This document shows, piece by piece, positions 15,378 through 25,749 of a stretch of DNA of 64,000 bases. The translations under genes were made by a program, and so were the position numbers. Each line of letters begins with the position of its first letter. Within the stretch, counting starts at the first letter, position 1. The DNA comes from an uncultured Massilia sp. (GTDB taxonomy: Bacteria; Pseudomonadota; Gammaproteobacteria; Burkholderiales; Burkholderiaceae_D): the NCBI GenBank assembly GCA_913778765.1, contig CAJYXO010000049.1, positions 1-64,000 on the forward strand. The letters are read 5' to 3'. The notes under the pieces were generated by a model. That model was not told the origin of the DNA. It ran no database searches and was given only the letters and a program-made list of their open reading frames with translations.

Positions 15378-16478
15378 TCAGGGCGCACCGGCCCCGCTGG
15401 CCTGCCCTGCCGGCAGTTCATTCGGCCGGCCGGCGATGCGTTCGGCCGACAGGTCATGGCCGATCACCAGGCGCACGTTGGCGCGGCCCGGCGTGCTGAC
15501 CTCGACCGGTTCGACGGCGCCGAAGCGCTCGGCCAGCCGCTCGGCCACGCCGCGGTAGGCCGGCTGGTACTCGATGCGGGTCTGGCGCACCGCGAAGCCC
15601 TTCTCGTTGGTCAGCCGCACCACCTTCACACCCGGGTCGCGCAGCTGGCGCGACATCAGCCGCGCCAGGCCCTGGCGTCCGTTGCCGTTGCTGATCTCGA
15701 GCGCGGCGGTCATGGGCTGGCTGCGGTCTTCCTTCGGCGCGGACGGCTTTGGCGGCATCGTTGCCGGCGCCGGCGGCGCGCTGCGCGGCGGGGTCACGCG
15801 GCGCAGTTCGAGCAGGCCGTTCGGTTTGCTGACCACTTCGACGAAGGCCCAGTCCTGGTCGGGACGCGGGGCCGTCTTGACCGCCTTTTCGATGGCCGGC
15901 AGCTTCGCCCCGCCTTCCGCCGCCGCGTAGTCGGCGCGGAAGTCGTGCTCGCGCAGGGCATTCGCCTGGCGCAGCATCTGCGCCGCGCGCTCTTCCTGGC
16001 CGAGCTGCTGCAGGGTTTCGCCAAGGTGCTGCCAGGTGCGGTGGTTCAGCGGATCGAGCAGGCAGGCCTTCTCGAGCGCGACCAGGGCTTCGTCGTACTG
16101 GCCGTTGAGGAAGTAGGCATGGCCCAGGTTCCCGAACAGGAAGGCGGTGGAGGGGCCGGACGCCATCGTCGCGCCGCGCGTCAGGTCGCGCCAGATCGGG
16201 ATCGCCCTGGCGAAGTCGCGCTGCTCGGCGTAGGCGATGGCCAGGCCGTTGCGGGCGTTCACGTGGGTGGCATCGAGCTGCAGGGCGGCCTGGTAGGCGG
16301 CGACGGCTTCGTCGTAGCGGTGCGCCAGGTGGTGGTTGCGGCCGCTGACGTAATTGTCGTCGGCGGCGACGACGGCCGGGCGGCTGGTATCGGCCACCAT
16401 GCCGATGCCGCTGCAGGCCGCCAGCAGGACGCTGCTGCACAGCAGGGGCAAGGTCTTGATCAGGATTCGGGTACGCAT
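15378..16478 (-). CDS. tadD: TadD-like TPR lipoprotein with LytR_C domain
   Basis: 366 residues. Lipobox LLAAC (Cys22), TPR repeats over about residues 45-185 (e.g. DEAVAAYQAALQLDATHVNA, DEALVALEKACLLDPLNHRT), a proline/arginine-rich linker, and a LytR C-terminal domain (LEISNGNGRQGLARLMSRQL to VRLVIGHDL). TadD-type proteins help assemble the Tad secretin in the outer membrane. It is the last gene of the Tad operon, 16 bases after tadC. Confidence 0.83.
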   Translation of the reverse strand: MRTRILIKTLPLLCSSVLLAACSGIGMVADTSRPAVVAADDNYVSGRNHHLAHRYDEAVAAYQAALQLDATHVNARNGLAIAYAEQRDFARAIPIWRDLTRGATMASGPSTAFLFGNLGHAYFLNGQYDEALVALEKACLLDPLNHRTWQHLGETLQQLGQEERAAQMLRQANALREHDFRADYAAAEGGAKLPAIEKAVKTAPRPDQDWAFVEVVSKPNGLLELRRVTPPRSAPPAPATMPPKPSAPKEDRSQPMTAALEISNGNGRQGLARLMSRQLRDPGVKVVRLTNEKGFAVRQTRIEYQPAYRGVAERLAERFGAVEPVEVSTPGRANVRLVIGHDLSAERIAGRPNELPAGQASGAGAP

Positions 16479-16494
16479 CGCAGCCTCCAGAAAA

Positions 16495-17436
16495 TCAGGT
16501 CGTATTCGTCAGGACAGTGCTGAAGGTGCGCATGATCTTGATACCGGCCGGGCCGAGCAGCACCATCAGCAAGGTCGGGAAAATGCAGAAGATCAGCGGG
16601 AACAGCAGCTTCAGGCCGATCTTGGCCGCAGCTTCCTCGGCAATCACGCGGCGCTTGCCGCGCAGGTTGTCCGAGTAGACGCGCAGGGCGTCGCCGATGC
16701 TGGTGCCGAAACGTTCGGACTGGATCAGCATCGCCACCAGGGCATCGATGTCGTCGACGCCGATCCGCAGCGAGAAGTTGCGCAGCGCCTTCTCCTTGCT
16801 GAAGCCGGCGCGCATCTCCATCAGCACCAGCTGCAGCTCCTGCGCCAGGATCACGCTCTTGATGTGGATTTCGGCCGCCACCTTGACCAGCGCGCGCTCC
16901 AAGCTCAGGCCGGCCTCCACGCACACGGTGAGCAGGTCGAGGGCGTCGGGGATGGTTTCGAAGATCTCGCGCTTGCGGCGCTGGGCGATCCGCGCCAGCA
17001 CGATGTTCGGCAGGTAGTAGCCGATCGACGCCGCCACCAGCAGCATGAGCAGGACCCTGCTGCCGTTGGGCGCGGCCGGCAGGAAGGCCAGCGCGATGCC
17101 GGCCAGCGCGGGCAGCAACAGCGCGAGGCCGCTCTTCGACGCGAAATACAGGGTCGGGGCGGCCGGGTTGCGCCAGCCGGCATTCATGAAGCGGGTGCGC
17201 AGCGCCGACTTCTCCCATCCCTCTTCCGGCACCGACAGCCTGGTCAGCGGCCGCGCCGCTTTCGCCACGCGCTCGATCCAGCTGCTGCCGTTGGCGGTGC
17301 CGTCGTCGGCGCGGCCCAGGAAGTGCGCCAGACGCGCGCGCAGGGCGACGGGCGCGAACAGTGCGAAGCCGAGCCAGGCCAGCACGCAGACGATCACGAA
17401 GACGATCAGCAGGAACAGCAATTGTGCGGAAGTCAT
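16495..17436 (-). CDS. tadC: Tad pilus platform protein TadC
   Basis: 313 residues, type II secretion F (GspF) domain at about 160-290 with three or more membrane helices (start, about 95-125, and C-terminal LLFPLIFCIFPTLLMVLLGP). With TadB it forms the inner-membrane platform that transmits TadA motor action to the pilin. Starts 10 bases after tadB. Confidence 0.9.
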   Translation of the reverse strand: MTSAQLLFLLIVFVIVCVLAWLGFALFAPVALRARLAHFLGRADDGTANGSSWIERVAKAARPLTRLSVPEEGWEKSALRTRFMNAGWRNPAAPTLYFASKSGLALLLPALAGIALAFLPAAPNGSRVLLMLLVAASIGYYLPNIVLARIAQRRKREIFETIPDALDLLTVCVEAGLSLERALVKVAAEIHIKSVILAQELQLVLMEMRAGFSKEKALRNFSLRIGVDDIDALVAMLIQSERFGTSIGDALRVYSDNLRGKRRVIAEEAAAKIGLKLLFPLIFCIFPTLLMVLLGPAGIKIMRTFSTVLTNTT

Positions 17437-17446
17437 CGACGGCTCC

Positions 17447-18418
17447 TCAGATACGGATGCGGATTACCTTGCGTAGCCAGAACACGCCGATCACGATCAT
17501 CCCCAGCGCGTAGCCGAGCAGCCGGATGCCGGACGGATCGGTCCAGAGGATCCTGATGTAGCCGGGATTCAGCAGCGCCATCATGCCGCCCACCACGACC
17601 GGCAGCAGGCCGAGGATCCAGGCCGACATCCGTCCTTCGGCCGACAGCACGCGCACCTGGGCGGCCAGCTTCAGGCGGCCGCGGATGATGTGGCTGATGT
17701 TGCCGAGGATTTCGGCGAGATTGCCGCCGGTCTCGCGCTGGATCAGCACGGCGATGATCAGGTAGCGCAGGTCGGTCAGCGGAATCCGCGCCGCCATGTT
17801 GTGCAGCGCTTCGCTCATCGGCACGCCGTAGTTGATCTCTTCGCGCGCCAGGCGGAATTCGCCGCTGAGCGGTTCGGGCAGTTCGTTGCCGACGATTTGC
17901 AGCACGTTGGTGAAGGAGTGGCCGGCACGCAAAGCGCGCGCGATGAAGTCGGCCGCTTCGGGCAACTGCTGTTCGATGCGCGTCAGGCGCCGCTTGCGCG
18001 CGCGCCGCACCAGCATCAGCGGCACCAGCGCGAACAGGCAGGCGACGACGGCGCGCAGCGGCGCCGGCCAGTGCAAACCGAGGATCACGCCGGCGACCAG
18101 CGCCGTCCCGCTCCATACCAGGAACTGCTCGACCGTCCACTTCATGCCGGACTGGATCAGCAGCCGGTCGAGGCGGTACATCACGGCGACGCGGTGCAGC
18201 AGGCGGTCGGCCAGCTCGTTCTGGCTGAAGCGGCGCTGCTTGAGGATCGAGATCCGCTCGCTGGAGCGGCCCGGCGTGCCCGACATCAGCTGCAGGCGGC
18301 GCGCCACGCGCTGGGCGGCCGTGCCATGCGTGCTGGCCCACCACAGGTACGCGCCCTCGATCCCGAGGATCACGGCGGCGAACAGGAAGACGGCGAAACC
18401 GTAGAAAAGGATGTCCAT
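17447..18418 (-). CDS. tadB: Tad pilus platform protein TadB
   Basis: 323 residues with an N-terminal membrane helix, a pair of helices at about 100-140, a GspF domain (AADFIARALRAGHSFTNVLQ; ETGGNLAEILGNISHIIRGR) and C-terminal helices. The tadC paralogue next to it completes the usual TadB/TadC pair. Confidence 0.9.
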   Translation of the reverse strand: MDILFYGFAVFLFAAVILGIEGAYLWWASTHGTAAQRVARRLQLMSGTPGRSSERISILKQRRFSQNELADRLLHRVAVMYRLDRLLIQSGMKWTVEQFLVWSGTALVAGVILGLHWPAPLRAVVACLFALVPLMLVRRARKRRLTRIEQQLPEAADFIARALRAGHSFTNVLQIVGNELPEPLSGEFRLAREEINYGVPMSEALHNMAARIPLTDLRYLIIAVLIQRETGGNLAEILGNISHIIRGRLKLAAQVRVLSAEGRMSAWILGLLPVVVGGMMALLNPGYIRILWTDPSGIRLLGYALGMIVIGVFWLRKVIRIRI

Positions 18419-18442
18419 GGAAGGCTCCGATGCGGCTGGCGT

Positions 18443-19786
18443 CTAGGTGAAGATACGGTCCGGATCGAAGGTGTCTTCCGGCACCGGGGCGCCGAAGGTC
18501 TTGAGGCGCTCGGCAAAGCGCGGCCGCACGCCGGTGGCGCAGAAATGGCCCTGCACCTTGCCGTCGCCATCGATGCCAGTCTGCTCGAAGCGGAAGATCT
18601 CCTGCATCGAGAGGATGTCGCCTTCCATGCCCGTGACTTCCTGGATGCTGACCACCTTGCGGGTGCCGTCGGTCAGCCGCGAAGCCTGCAGGATCACCGT
18701 GATGGCCGAGCAGATCTGCTGGCGGATCGCGCGCGCCGTCAGGTTCACGCCGGCCATGCTGACCATGTTCTCGAGACGGGACAAGGCGTCGCGCGGCGTG
18801 TTCGCGTGGATCGTCGCCAGCGAGCCTTCGTGACCGGTGTTCATCGCCTGCAGCATGTCGAGTGCTTCGGCGCCGCGCACCTCGCCCAGGATGATGCGGT
18901 CGGGGCGCATGCGCAGCGAGTTGCGGACCAGCGCGCGCTGGGTCACCTCGCCCTTGCCTTCGATGTTCGGCGGACGCGTTTCGAGGCGCACCACGTGCGG
19001 CTGGCGCAGCTGCAGCTCGGCGGCGTCCTCGATGGTCACGATGCGCTCGTTGCCGGGGATGAAGCCGGAGATCAGGTTCAGCAGCGTGGTCTTGCCGCTG
19101 CCGGTGCCGCCCGAGATCAGGATGTTGACCTTGGCGAGGCCCAGGCTTTCCAGTACCTTGATCATCGGCGGCGTGATGCTTTTATAGTCGAGCAGGTTCT
19201 GCACCGACAGCGGCGTGGCGCCGAAGCGCCGGATCGAGACCAGCGGACCGTCCACCGCGAGCGGCGGGATGATCGCGTTCACGCGCGAGCCGTCCGGCAG
19301 GCGCGCATCGACCATCGGGCTCGACTCGTCGACCCGGCGGCCGACGCGCGAGACGATCTTCTCGATGATCTTCATCAGGTGCGCGTTGTCGTGGAAGCTC
19401 ACGTCGGTGAGTTCCAGGCGCCCGCGGCGCTCGACGTAGACCTGGCTGTGGGTATTGACCAGGATGTCGGAGACGGTCGGGTCGTTCAGCAGCGGCTCGA
19501 GGGGGCCAAAGCCGAGCATCTCGTGCTGGATGTCGAGCACCAGGTGGTGGCGCTCCTGCTGGTTCAGCACGATGCGCTCTTCTTCGATGATGCGCTGGAC
19601 CAGCAGCGCCAGCTCGTGCTTGAACTGCTCGCTGGTCAGGCGCTTCAGGCGCTCCAGGTCGATCCGGTCGAGGATCATCTGGTGCATTGTCTTCTTCAGC
19701 TCCTGGTAGGCATGTTGCGCCACTTCGGGCAAGGCCTGGTGGTGACGTTCCTCGTCGGTTCCGGACAAACGCTCGCGCAGGGACAT
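18443..19786 (-). CDS. tadA: Tad pilus assembly ATPase TadA/CpaF
   Basis: 447 residues. Secretion-ATPase fold with N-terminal helical domain, Walker [10 protein letters not shown], Asp box around [14 protein letters not shown] and His box [14 protein letters not shown]. It powers Flp pilus extension, and in some species retraction. Twenty-four bases before tadB. Confidence 0.93.
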   Translation of the reverse strand: MSLRERLSGTDEERHHQALPEVAQHAYQELKKTMHQMILDRIDLERLKRLTSEQFKHELALLVQRIIEEERIVLNQQERHHLVLDIQHEMLGFGPLEPLLNDPTVSDILVNTHSQVYVERRGRLELTDVSFHDNAHLMKIIEKIVSRVGRRVDESSPMVDARLPDGSRVNAIIPPLAVDGPLVSIRRFGATPLSVQNLLDYKSITPPMIKVLESLGLAKVNILISGGTGSGKTTLLNLISGFIPGNERIVTIEDAAELQLRQPHVVRLETRPPNIEGKGEVTQRALVRNSLRMRPDRIILGEVRGAEALDMLQAMNTGHEGSLATIHANTPRDALSRLENMVSMAGVNLTARAIRQQICSAITVILQASRLTDGTRKVVSIQEVTGMEGDILSMQEIFRFEQTGIDGDGKVQGHFCATGVRPRFAERLKTFGAPVPEDTFDPDRIFT

Positions 19787-19806
19787 CGGAATCGCTCCTT
19801 CAAAAG

Positions 19807-20982
19807 TCAGGCATCGCCTTCGCCGCGCCCGAACAGGCGGTCGAAGAGGCCTTTGGTCTCGGTGACGCGGCGCGCCGTGATCAGTTCGACCAGGTCGGCC
19901 AGGCTGCGCGCGGCGGCGCTGCCGCGCGCCAGCTGCAGCACGGGGATTCCCTGGTTGACCGAGTCGGTGACGGCGATGTAATCGTTGGGGATGGTGTGCA
20001 GTACTTCCGCGCCGAGCGCGGCATGCAGGTCCTGCAGGCGCAGCCGGCCGCCCTTTTCGTAGCGGTTGACGATCAGCCGGATATGGTCGGTGAAGTAGCC
20101 GAGCGAACGGAAGATATCCAGCAGGCGGCGCGCGTCGCGGATGTCCGGCAGGGCCAGCTGCAGCACCGGATAGATGGCGTCGGTGGCGTCGAGGGCGCGC
20201 AGCGACACCGCGTCGATCTGGCGTCCGACGTCGAGCAGGATGTAGTCGTAATGCTGGCGCGCCAGGCGCAGGATGGTGTCGATGTGCTCGGGCTTGGCTT
20301 CGCTGGTCTGGCCGGGATCGTCGGCCGCGGCCAGCACCCCGAAGCCGGGCGCCACGTGCACCAGGCAGGATTCCAGGAAGGGCCCGTCGATGCGCGCGAT
20401 CTGCTGGCAGACGTCGGACAGGGTCATGGCCGGCTTCTGGTCCGACACGTACAGCGTGGCGTCGCCGAACTGGCGGTGCAGGTCGATCAGCAGCACCTTC
20501 TTGTCGGCCAGGGTGGCCAGCGCGTAGCCGAAATTGGTCGAGATGAAGGTCGCGCCGCTGCCGCCCTTGCAGGCGATGAAGGCGAGCACCTTGCCGTCGC
20601 GCGCCGCGGCCACGCCGGTGCTGGCGGCGATGCGGTCGATCGCTTCGTGCAGCGCGCGGTGCACTAGCGGCAGCTGCAGCACTTCGCGCACGCCGGCGCG
20701 CATCGCGCGGATCAGCAGCTCGGGGTGGTGGTTATCGGTCAGCAGCATGAAGTGCGCTGCTGCGTAGTGGCGCGTCAGGCGTTCGAGAAGGTCGCCGTCG
20801 GCGGTGTCGGTTTCGCTGGCATCGACGACGACCAGGCTGGGAGGCTCGGACAGCGGACGATCGAGGGCGTCGCGCAGGCTGGCGCGGCTAGCGGAAACGT
20901 TCAGCGGCGGTACGCGCGCCGCGCCTTGCGAGGCGATCTCCGCGTATAGCTGGGTGTCGCGGCTGATCAAGAGGGCTTTCAT
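19807..20982 (-). CDS. tadZ: Tad pilus localization ATPase TadZ/CpaE
   Basis: 391 residues: an N-terminal receiver-like domain without the usual phospho-acceptor set ([20 protein letters not shown]) and a MinD/ParA-like domain with deviant Walker [19 protein letters not shown], in which the usual GKT is GAT. TadZ places the pilus machine at its cell site. Position between the secretin block and tadA is standard. Confidence 0.88.
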   Translation of the reverse strand: MKALLISRDTQLYAEIASQGAARVPPLNVSASRASLRDALDRPLSEPPSLVVVDASETDTADGDLLERLTRHYAAAHFMLLTDNHHPELLIRAMRAGVREVLQLPLVHRALHEAIDRIAASTGVAAARDGKVLAFIACKGGSGATFISTNFGYALATLADKKVLLIDLHRQFGDATLYVSDQKPAMTLSDVCQQIARIDGPFLESCLVHVAPGFGVLAAADDPGQTSEAKPEHIDTILRLARQHYDYILLDVGRQIDAVSLRALDATDAIYPVLQLALPDIRDARRLLDIFRSLGYFTDHIRLIVNRYEKGGRLRLQDLHAALGAEVLHTIPNDYIAVTDSVNQGIPVLQLARGSAAARSLADLVELITARRVTETKGLFDRLFGRGEGDA

Positions 20983-21018
20983 CGGATTCCTTGGGGCAGC
21001 GTTCGGCCATGGCCATCA

Positions 21019-21300
21019 TCATTTGTTGCCGTTCCCGATGACCAGCGATACTGTATTGCTGCTGGTGGAACCGGAATCGTGGAACGAGCGCTGGTAGCGC
21101 TCCTGCGCAGCACGGGCCGCCGCACCGTCCACGCCGGCGGCTGGATCGGTGTTGGCCGCGGCCGCAGGATTGATCACCTGGGCGGACAGGTTCGCGCGCA
21201 CCGAGGCGCCGAAGTTTTCGTTGAAGCGCGGCGTCGAACTGCAGCCTTGCAACGCTCCGAGCAAAAGCACGAGCAAGAACGAACTGCGTCTGATGGACAT
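21019..21300 (-). CDS. Small Tad lipoprotein (CpaD-like)
   Basis: 93 residues with lipobox LQGC (Cys20). The rest (RFNENFGASVRANLSAQVIN, DGAAARAAQERYQRSFHD) matches the short CpaD-like lipoproteins that sit between the secretin and tadZ genes; they support secretin assembly. Ten bases after rcpA. Confidence 0.68.
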   Translation of the reverse strand: MSIRRSSFLLVLLLGALQGCSSTPRFNENFGASVRANLSAQVINPAAAANTDPAAGVDGAAARAAQERYQRSFHDSGSTSSNTVSLVIGNGNK

Positions 21301-21309
21301 GGCTTCCTC

Positions 21310-22854
21310 CTATTTCAGTTCGAAGCCGCCGGCGCTCTGCGACGGCTTCGGCGCGAGCGCCGGCGCCGACATCGCCGCGGTACTGGTCTCGGGCGCGCGG
21401 CCCTCGAGTAGGCCGCCGAGCATCAGCTCGGCGCGCGAGGGCACGCCGACTCTATCGGTCGGCAGCTGGTAGCCGGGGCCGGACATCGGCTTGACCAGGT
21501 GGGCGGTGATCACGAACACCAGTTCGGTGCGGTCCTGCTGGTAATCGGTGCTGCGGAACAGGGCGCCGAGGATCGGCACTTCGCCCAGTACCGGCAGACC
21601 CTTCAGGTTGGTCACCAGGTTATTCTTGATCAGGCCCCCGATCGCGAAGCTCTGGCCATCGGACAGCTGGACCGTGGTGCTCGCCTTGCGGGTGGTGATG
21701 ACCGGCAGGATCGCGGTGCCGTTGAAACCGTTCGCGGAGATGCCGATGCCATCGCGCGACAGCTCCGACACCTCGGGCGCGACCTGCAGGTTGATGCGTC
21801 CGCCGGACAGCACGGTCGGCGTAAAGCGCAGACCGACGCCGAACTCCTTCTCGGCCAGCGTGATCTTGTTGTTGTCCTGGGCGACCGGGATATAGAACTT
21901 GCCGCCGGCGAGGAAGGTGCCTTCCTGGCCGCTGATCGCCATCACGTTCGGCTCGGCCAGAATACGCACCAGGCCGTCCTGCTTCTCGGCGGTGGCGCCG
22001 AGATTGTTGCCGTTCGATTTGATGGCGCCGAACCGGCCATGGGTGGTGCCGGTGGTGAAGTCCGACACCAGGGCGGCAGCCCAGCTGCCGGATCCAAAGC
22101 GCCAGGAAACGCCGGCTTCGAGCTTCTCCAGCAGGGTCTTCGACACCTCCGCGACCTTCACTTCCAGCTGCACTTGCTGCGGTGCGCTGACCGCCAGCAG
22201 GTTGACCACCCGGGCAGCTGCGGCATTCGCACCGCTGGCGGCGCCGGCGGCAGTCTGCTGGCCGCCGACCACATCCGCCTTGTCCGGCACTGGCAAGGGA
22301 CGCAGCGGGCGGCGCACATAAGCATTCGCCAGTTCGACCGCGCGCTCCACCGCGACGGCATCGCTCACGGTGCCGCTCAGGATCAGGGTGTCGGCGGCCG
22401 CCAGCACCTTGATGTCGCGTTCTTCCGGCATCACTTCGGCCAGCGTGGCCTGCAGCGGCGCCGGATCCATCGCCACCGTGATGTCGAGCATGCTGCACAA
22501 GCCGCTCCTGCCCTGCACGATCATGTTGGTGGTGCCGACGTCGACGCCGGCGATGTACAACGTGTCCGGCGCGACCAGCAGCGCCTGCACCACGCCCGGG
22601 TTGCCGACGCTGCGCTGCAGCACCGCCTCGGGCAGGCGCATCAGGTTCGACTTCCCGACCTGCAGGGACAGGCGCGCGGGTTTCGCCGCTTCGCCCTGGC
22701 AGCGCGGGCCGGCATCGGCGCGACTGGGCGTCGCCTGGGCCGGATTGTCGGCCTGCACCGGCTTGGCGGCGATGGCGGGTCCGGCAGCGGCCAGCGCCAG
22801 GCCGGCGGCAACGAGACAGCGGAGAATCGGCGTAGGCATCAGGCATCCGTTCAT
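21310..22854 (-). CDS. rcpA: Tad outer-membrane secretin RcpA/CpaC
   Basis: 514 residues. Signal peptide, N-terminal pilus-formation domain (LSLQVGKSNLMRLPEAVLQR), a BON-like segment, and a secretin domain about 240-460 (LEVKVAEVSKTLLEKLEAGV; VGLRFTPTVLSGGRINLQVA; NLKGLPVLGEVPILGALFRS). It forms the outer-membrane pore for the Flp pilus. Starts at 22854; ATG at codon 6 is an alternative. Confidence 0.92.
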   Translation of the reverse strand: MNGCLMPTPILRCLVAAGLALAAAGPAIAAKPVQADNPAQATPSRADAGPRCQGEAAKPARLSLQVGKSNLMRLPEAVLQRSVGNPGVVQALLVAPDTLYIAGVDVGTTNMIVQGRSGLCSMLDITVAMDPAPLQATLAEVMPEERDIKVLAAADTLILSGTVSDAVAVERAVELANAYVRRPLRPLPVPDKADVVGGQQTAAGAASGANAAAARVVNLLAVSAPQQVQLEVKVAEVSKTLLEKLEAGVSWRFGSGSWAAALVSDFTTGTTHGRFGAIKSNGNNLGATAEKQDGLVRILAEPNVMAISGQEGTFLAGGKFYIPVAQDNNKITLAEKEFGVGLRFTPTVLSGGRINLQVAPEVSELSRDGIGISANGFNGTAILPVITTRKASTTVQLSDGQSFAIGGLIKNNLVTNLKGLPVLGEVPILGALFRSTDYQQDRTELVFVITAHLVKPMSGPGYQLPTDRVGVPSRAELMLGGLLEGRAPETSTAAMSAPALAPKPSQSAGGFELK

Positions 22855-22873
22855 GACATCACCCGGGATAGGT

Positions 22874-23719
22874 TCAGAAGCACTCCTGCGACATGCGCAG
22901 GCCGTTGAGCACCGTGACGCAGTTGCGCCGCACGGGGGCCGCCACCTTGGCGATCACTGGGCGCGCGGCCGGTGCGGGCTTCGGCGCCGGCTTGGGTGCG
23001 GCCTGCGGCGCCATCGGCAGCAGCGTCAGCTTGGTTGCGCCCTGGGTCGCGGCCGATTGCGGATCGACCTGGTTGCGCAGGGCCAGCGACAGGGTGCCGA
23101 CGCTGCGCGCCAGGTCGAGCTTCTCCGCCTGCTCCGGCGTGACTTCCAGCGTGACGGCGTTGACCACTTTCGGCTTGGTCTCGTCGCGGTTGACTTCCTG
23201 CGCGACCGCCAGCACCAGGATCCGCTCCAGCACGATCTTCGAAATGCTTTGTTCGCGTCCCTCGGCGCCGGGGACCGCATCCTTTTGCGTGCTGACGATG
23301 ATGTCGACGTAGTTTCCCGGCAGCGTGAAGCCGGCCACGCCGATCACGTCGTTGACACGCACGGTGATGGCGCGCTTGCCTTCGGTGATCAGGGCCGACA
23401 GCCCGCCCAGAGTGCCGGCCGGCGCCAGCTTGACTTCGCTGACTGGCTCGCCCATCAGCAGATTGCTCTTCAGGACCCGGCCGCCGAGCTTTTGCGGATC
23501 GGTGAACGCGCCCTTCGGCACGCTGTCGGCCGGCCATTCGGCCAGCTTGAACATCTCCGGCGTCAGGCGCTGGCCGAGGCTGATGTCGGCGGCCGCCACC
23601 GCGATGCGGCCGCTGCTGCCGCCCGGCTGAGTCAGCAGCCAGCGCGAGGCGAACAGCACGGCCGCCAGGCCGAACACGATGGCAACCGCCATCACCGTGA
23701 ATGCACGCTTGTTCTTCAT
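22874..23719 (-). CDS. cpaB: Tad pilus protein CpaB/RcpC
   Basis: 281 residues: N-terminal membrane anchor (AFTVMAVAIVFGLAAVLFAS), a SAF/beta-clip domain (VAAADISLGQRLTPEMFKLA), and the RcpC core (GKRAITVRVNDVIGVAGFTL; GNYVDIIVS). A low-complexity Ala/Pro tail ends in two Cys. CpaB stabilises or gates the secretin. Directly abuts the ATPase gene upstream. Confidence 0.9.
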   Translation of the reverse strand: MKNKRAFTVMAVAIVFGLAAVLFASRWLLTQPGGSSGRIAVAAADISLGQRLTPEMFKLAEWPADSVPKGAFTDPQKLGGRVLKSNLLMGEPVSEVKLAPAGTLGGLSALITEGKRAITVRVNDVIGVAGFTLPGNYVDIIVSTQKDAVPGAEGREQSISKIVLERILVLAVAQEVNRDETKPKVVNAVTLEVTPEQAEKLDLARSVGTLSLALRNQVDPQSAATQGATKLTLLPMAPQAAPKPAPKPAPAARPVIAKVAAPVRRNCVTVLNGLRMSQECF

Positions 23720-25075
23720 TTAGGCCTCCGTGCCGCAAGCGATGAACATGCTGTTCCAGGCCTGCTCGACCGTCGCCACCGTCAGGCGCGGTTCGCTCCC
23801 GGCAAAACCGGCGAAGTCGGCGATGCGGTCGAGCAGTTCGCCGGGATAGCAGGCCAGCAGCGCGCGGCCGGATTGCGCGTGCAGGCGGTCGATCAGGTGG
23901 TCGGCGGCGGCTTCGTCGAAGTCGATGCGGCGCAGCCGGCACTGGCGGCGCAGCTGGGCGCGATAGATGCCGGCGGGCCAGGGGCCGATCCCGGCCTTGT
24001 AGCCGATCCGGCGCAGCGCCGCGTCGTCGAAGAGCGCGGCCGGTTCCAGGTTGGTGGCAAACACCATGGCGCAATCGAAGGGCAGCGATTCGACCTGGCC
24101 GCCCTGCAGCGTCAACTGGTCGGCGCCGGCATCGAGCGGCGCGATGAAGCGGTTCAGCAGCTCGGCGGCCGGAATGCGCTGGCGCCCGACATCGTCGATC
24201 ACCAGCATGCCGTTGTTGGCCTGCAGATGCGGCGGCGCGTGGTACAGGCCTTCCTCGACGTCGTAGCGCAGGTCGAGCATCTCGCGTCCCAGCTCGGCGC
24301 CGACGTGCACCAGCGGGCGCTGGCAGACGGCCCAGCGCGCATCGCAGCTGCGCCGTTCTTCCTGCTGGCGCACCACGGCCGGGGTCAGGTGCAGCGCCGG
24401 ATCGTACAGGCGGATCACCTGGCGGCCGACGACCACGGCATACGGCACCGCGATGGGTCCCGGCAGCAGGCGTCCGAGCTTGCGCGCGAGCTGGGTCTTG
24501 CCGCTGCCGGACGGACCGTGCAGCAGCAGCGAACGGCGCGCGTGCAGTGCCGCGCCGAGCACGTCGCGCACTGCCGGCGCCAGGCCATCCTCGCCCAGCA
24601 GCGCAGCCAGCTGGGCCGGGGTGGCGCGCTCGGTATCGGCATGGCGCAGGGCCTGGCGCTCGACCACCGCGCGGTAGGACGCCAGCGTGACCGGGGCCGG
24701 GCCGACGTAGCGGCAGCGCGCCAGCGCATCGGCGGCGCCGCGCTGGCCGATGCCGGTCAACTGATACTGCATGTCGATGTCGGATTCGCCGCACCAGGCC
24801 ACTTCGACCTGCTGTTCGGCGATCAGGGGATTGAGGACTTCGCGCAGGACGCTGATGGACAGGCGCAGCTTGCCCGCCAGGACCGCCAGCTGGGCCTTGC
24901 CGGCAACCTGGATCGCCTTGAGCACGAGGTCGGTCACGAAGCGCGGCTCGAGGCCGGTGTCGCGCACGGTCTTGGCCTGGCGCGGCAAGATCGGCGTGAT
25001 GTCCGGGCCGTCCGGCGCCGGTTGCGCGGCGCGCGGCGCCGTCGCGGTACTGCCTGTCGAAAGCGTGTCGAACAT
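23720..25075 (-). CDS. Tad-linked AAA-type ATPase of unclear role
   Basis: 451 residues. Walker A GPSGSGKT at residues 187-194, Walker B in NNGMLVIDDVGRQ, and an N-terminal helical/winged domain of about 110 residues (LEPRFVTDLVLKAIQVAGKA). It is distinct from TadA and TadZ. Its stop abuts the cpaB start, so it is co-expressed with the pilus. I know such ATPases from Tad loci of related genera but not their function; a regulatory or assembly ATPase is likely. Confidence 0.65.
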   Translation of the reverse strand: MFDTLSTGSTATAPRAAQPAPDGPDITPILPRQAKTVRDTGLEPRFVTDLVLKAIQVAGKAQLAVLAGKLRLSISVLREVLNPLIAEQQVEVAWCGESDIDMQYQLTGIGQRGAADALARCRYVGPAPVTLASYRAVVERQALRHADTERATPAQLAALLGEDGLAPAVRDVLGAALHARRSLLLHGPSGSGKTQLARKLGRLLPGPIAVPYAVVVGRQVIRLYDPALHLTPAVVRQQEERRSCDARWAVCQRPLVHVGAELGREMLDLRYDVEEGLYHAPPHLQANNGMLVIDDVGRQRIPAAELLNRFIAPLDAGADQLTLQGGQVESLPFDCAMVFATNLEPAALFDDAALRRIGYKAGIGPWPAGIYRAQLRRQCRLRRIDFDEAAADHLIDRLHAQSGRALLACYPGELLDRIADFAGFAGSEPRLTVATVEQAWNSMFIACGTEA

Positions 25076-25168
25076 CGGAACCCCCTGAGACCTACATGTT
25101 TTCCGAAACGGGTCAGATTGATTCTAGCGAGCGCCCTCCCGTCACCCTTGCGTTGCGCCAAGCCGGGC

Positions 25169-25693
25169 TCAACCGTAATGGCTGACCAGGACAACGATCG
25201 AGCCGGCCGCGATCGCCACGCCATACGGCATCGAACCGGCGCTCGTCTGCGCCGGTGAAGCGGACAGTCCGGCGCCGTGGGCGCGCGCGCCGCGCAGCAT
25301 GATGCCGAGATTGCTCAGCGCCAGGCGTAGGCGTCCGCACAACAACATCATCAGCAAGGCCATCACGCCGCCCACACACCAGCTCAGCACGGCGATCTTG
25401 AAGACCTCGGTCGGCCCGGTGAAGGCGCCCACCACGGCCACCATCTTGACGTCGCCGGCGGCCATGCCGTTCAGTAAATAAAAAGGCAAAAACATCGCCA
25501 GCCCGAGCGCCATCCCGCCGAGTGCGGCGAGCAGGGAAGCAAGGGGATCGGCGGACAGCAGGCGCAACACCAGTGCGCAAGCCAGTCCGGCCAGCAAAAG
25601 CCGGTTTGGAATGCGGCGTGTCGCCAGGTCGTTCATGGCGGCGATGCTGACCAGCAGTAAAAGGGCCGTGTCAAGGAGCTGTTCGTTCTGCAT
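25169..25693 (-). CDS. tadV: Prepilin peptidase TadV/CpaA (A24 family)
   Basis: 174 residues with about five membrane helices. Catalytic aspartates fit A24 peptidases: first in IAAMNDLATRRIPNRLLLAG and second in GMAAGDVKMVAVVGAF (the GxGD-like site, here AAGD). It removes the Flp leader. Separated from flp upstream by a strong terminator, so it probably has its own promoter or is reached by read-through. Confidence 0.9.
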   Translation of the reverse strand: MQNEQLLDTALLLLVSIAAMNDLATRRIPNRLLLAGLACALVLRLLSADPLASLLAALGGMALGLAMFLPFYLLNGMAAGDVKMVAVVGAFTGPTEVFKIAVLSWCVGGVMALLMMLLCGRLRLALSNLGIMLRGARAHGAGLSASPAQTSAGSMPYGVAIAAGSIVVLVSHYG

Positions 25694-25703
25694 GGCATCC
25701 TCA

Positions 25704-25741
25704 AAATAAAAAAACCCTCCGGACGACGTGTCCGGAGGGTT
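25704..25741 (-). terminator. Intrinsic terminator after flp
   Basis: AACCCTCCGGAC at 25713-25724 pairs perfectly with 25730-25741 (12 bp, 5-base loop), followed on the minus strand by a T-rich run (25704-25712). It separates abundant flp mRNA from the assembly genes. Confidence 0.9.
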
Positions 25742-25749
25742 ACAGACGC

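Noticed and set aside
22370-25258. 962-residue plus-strand frame across the Tad genes
   Set aside because: Antisense shadow of rcpA, cpaB and the ATPase; no domain.
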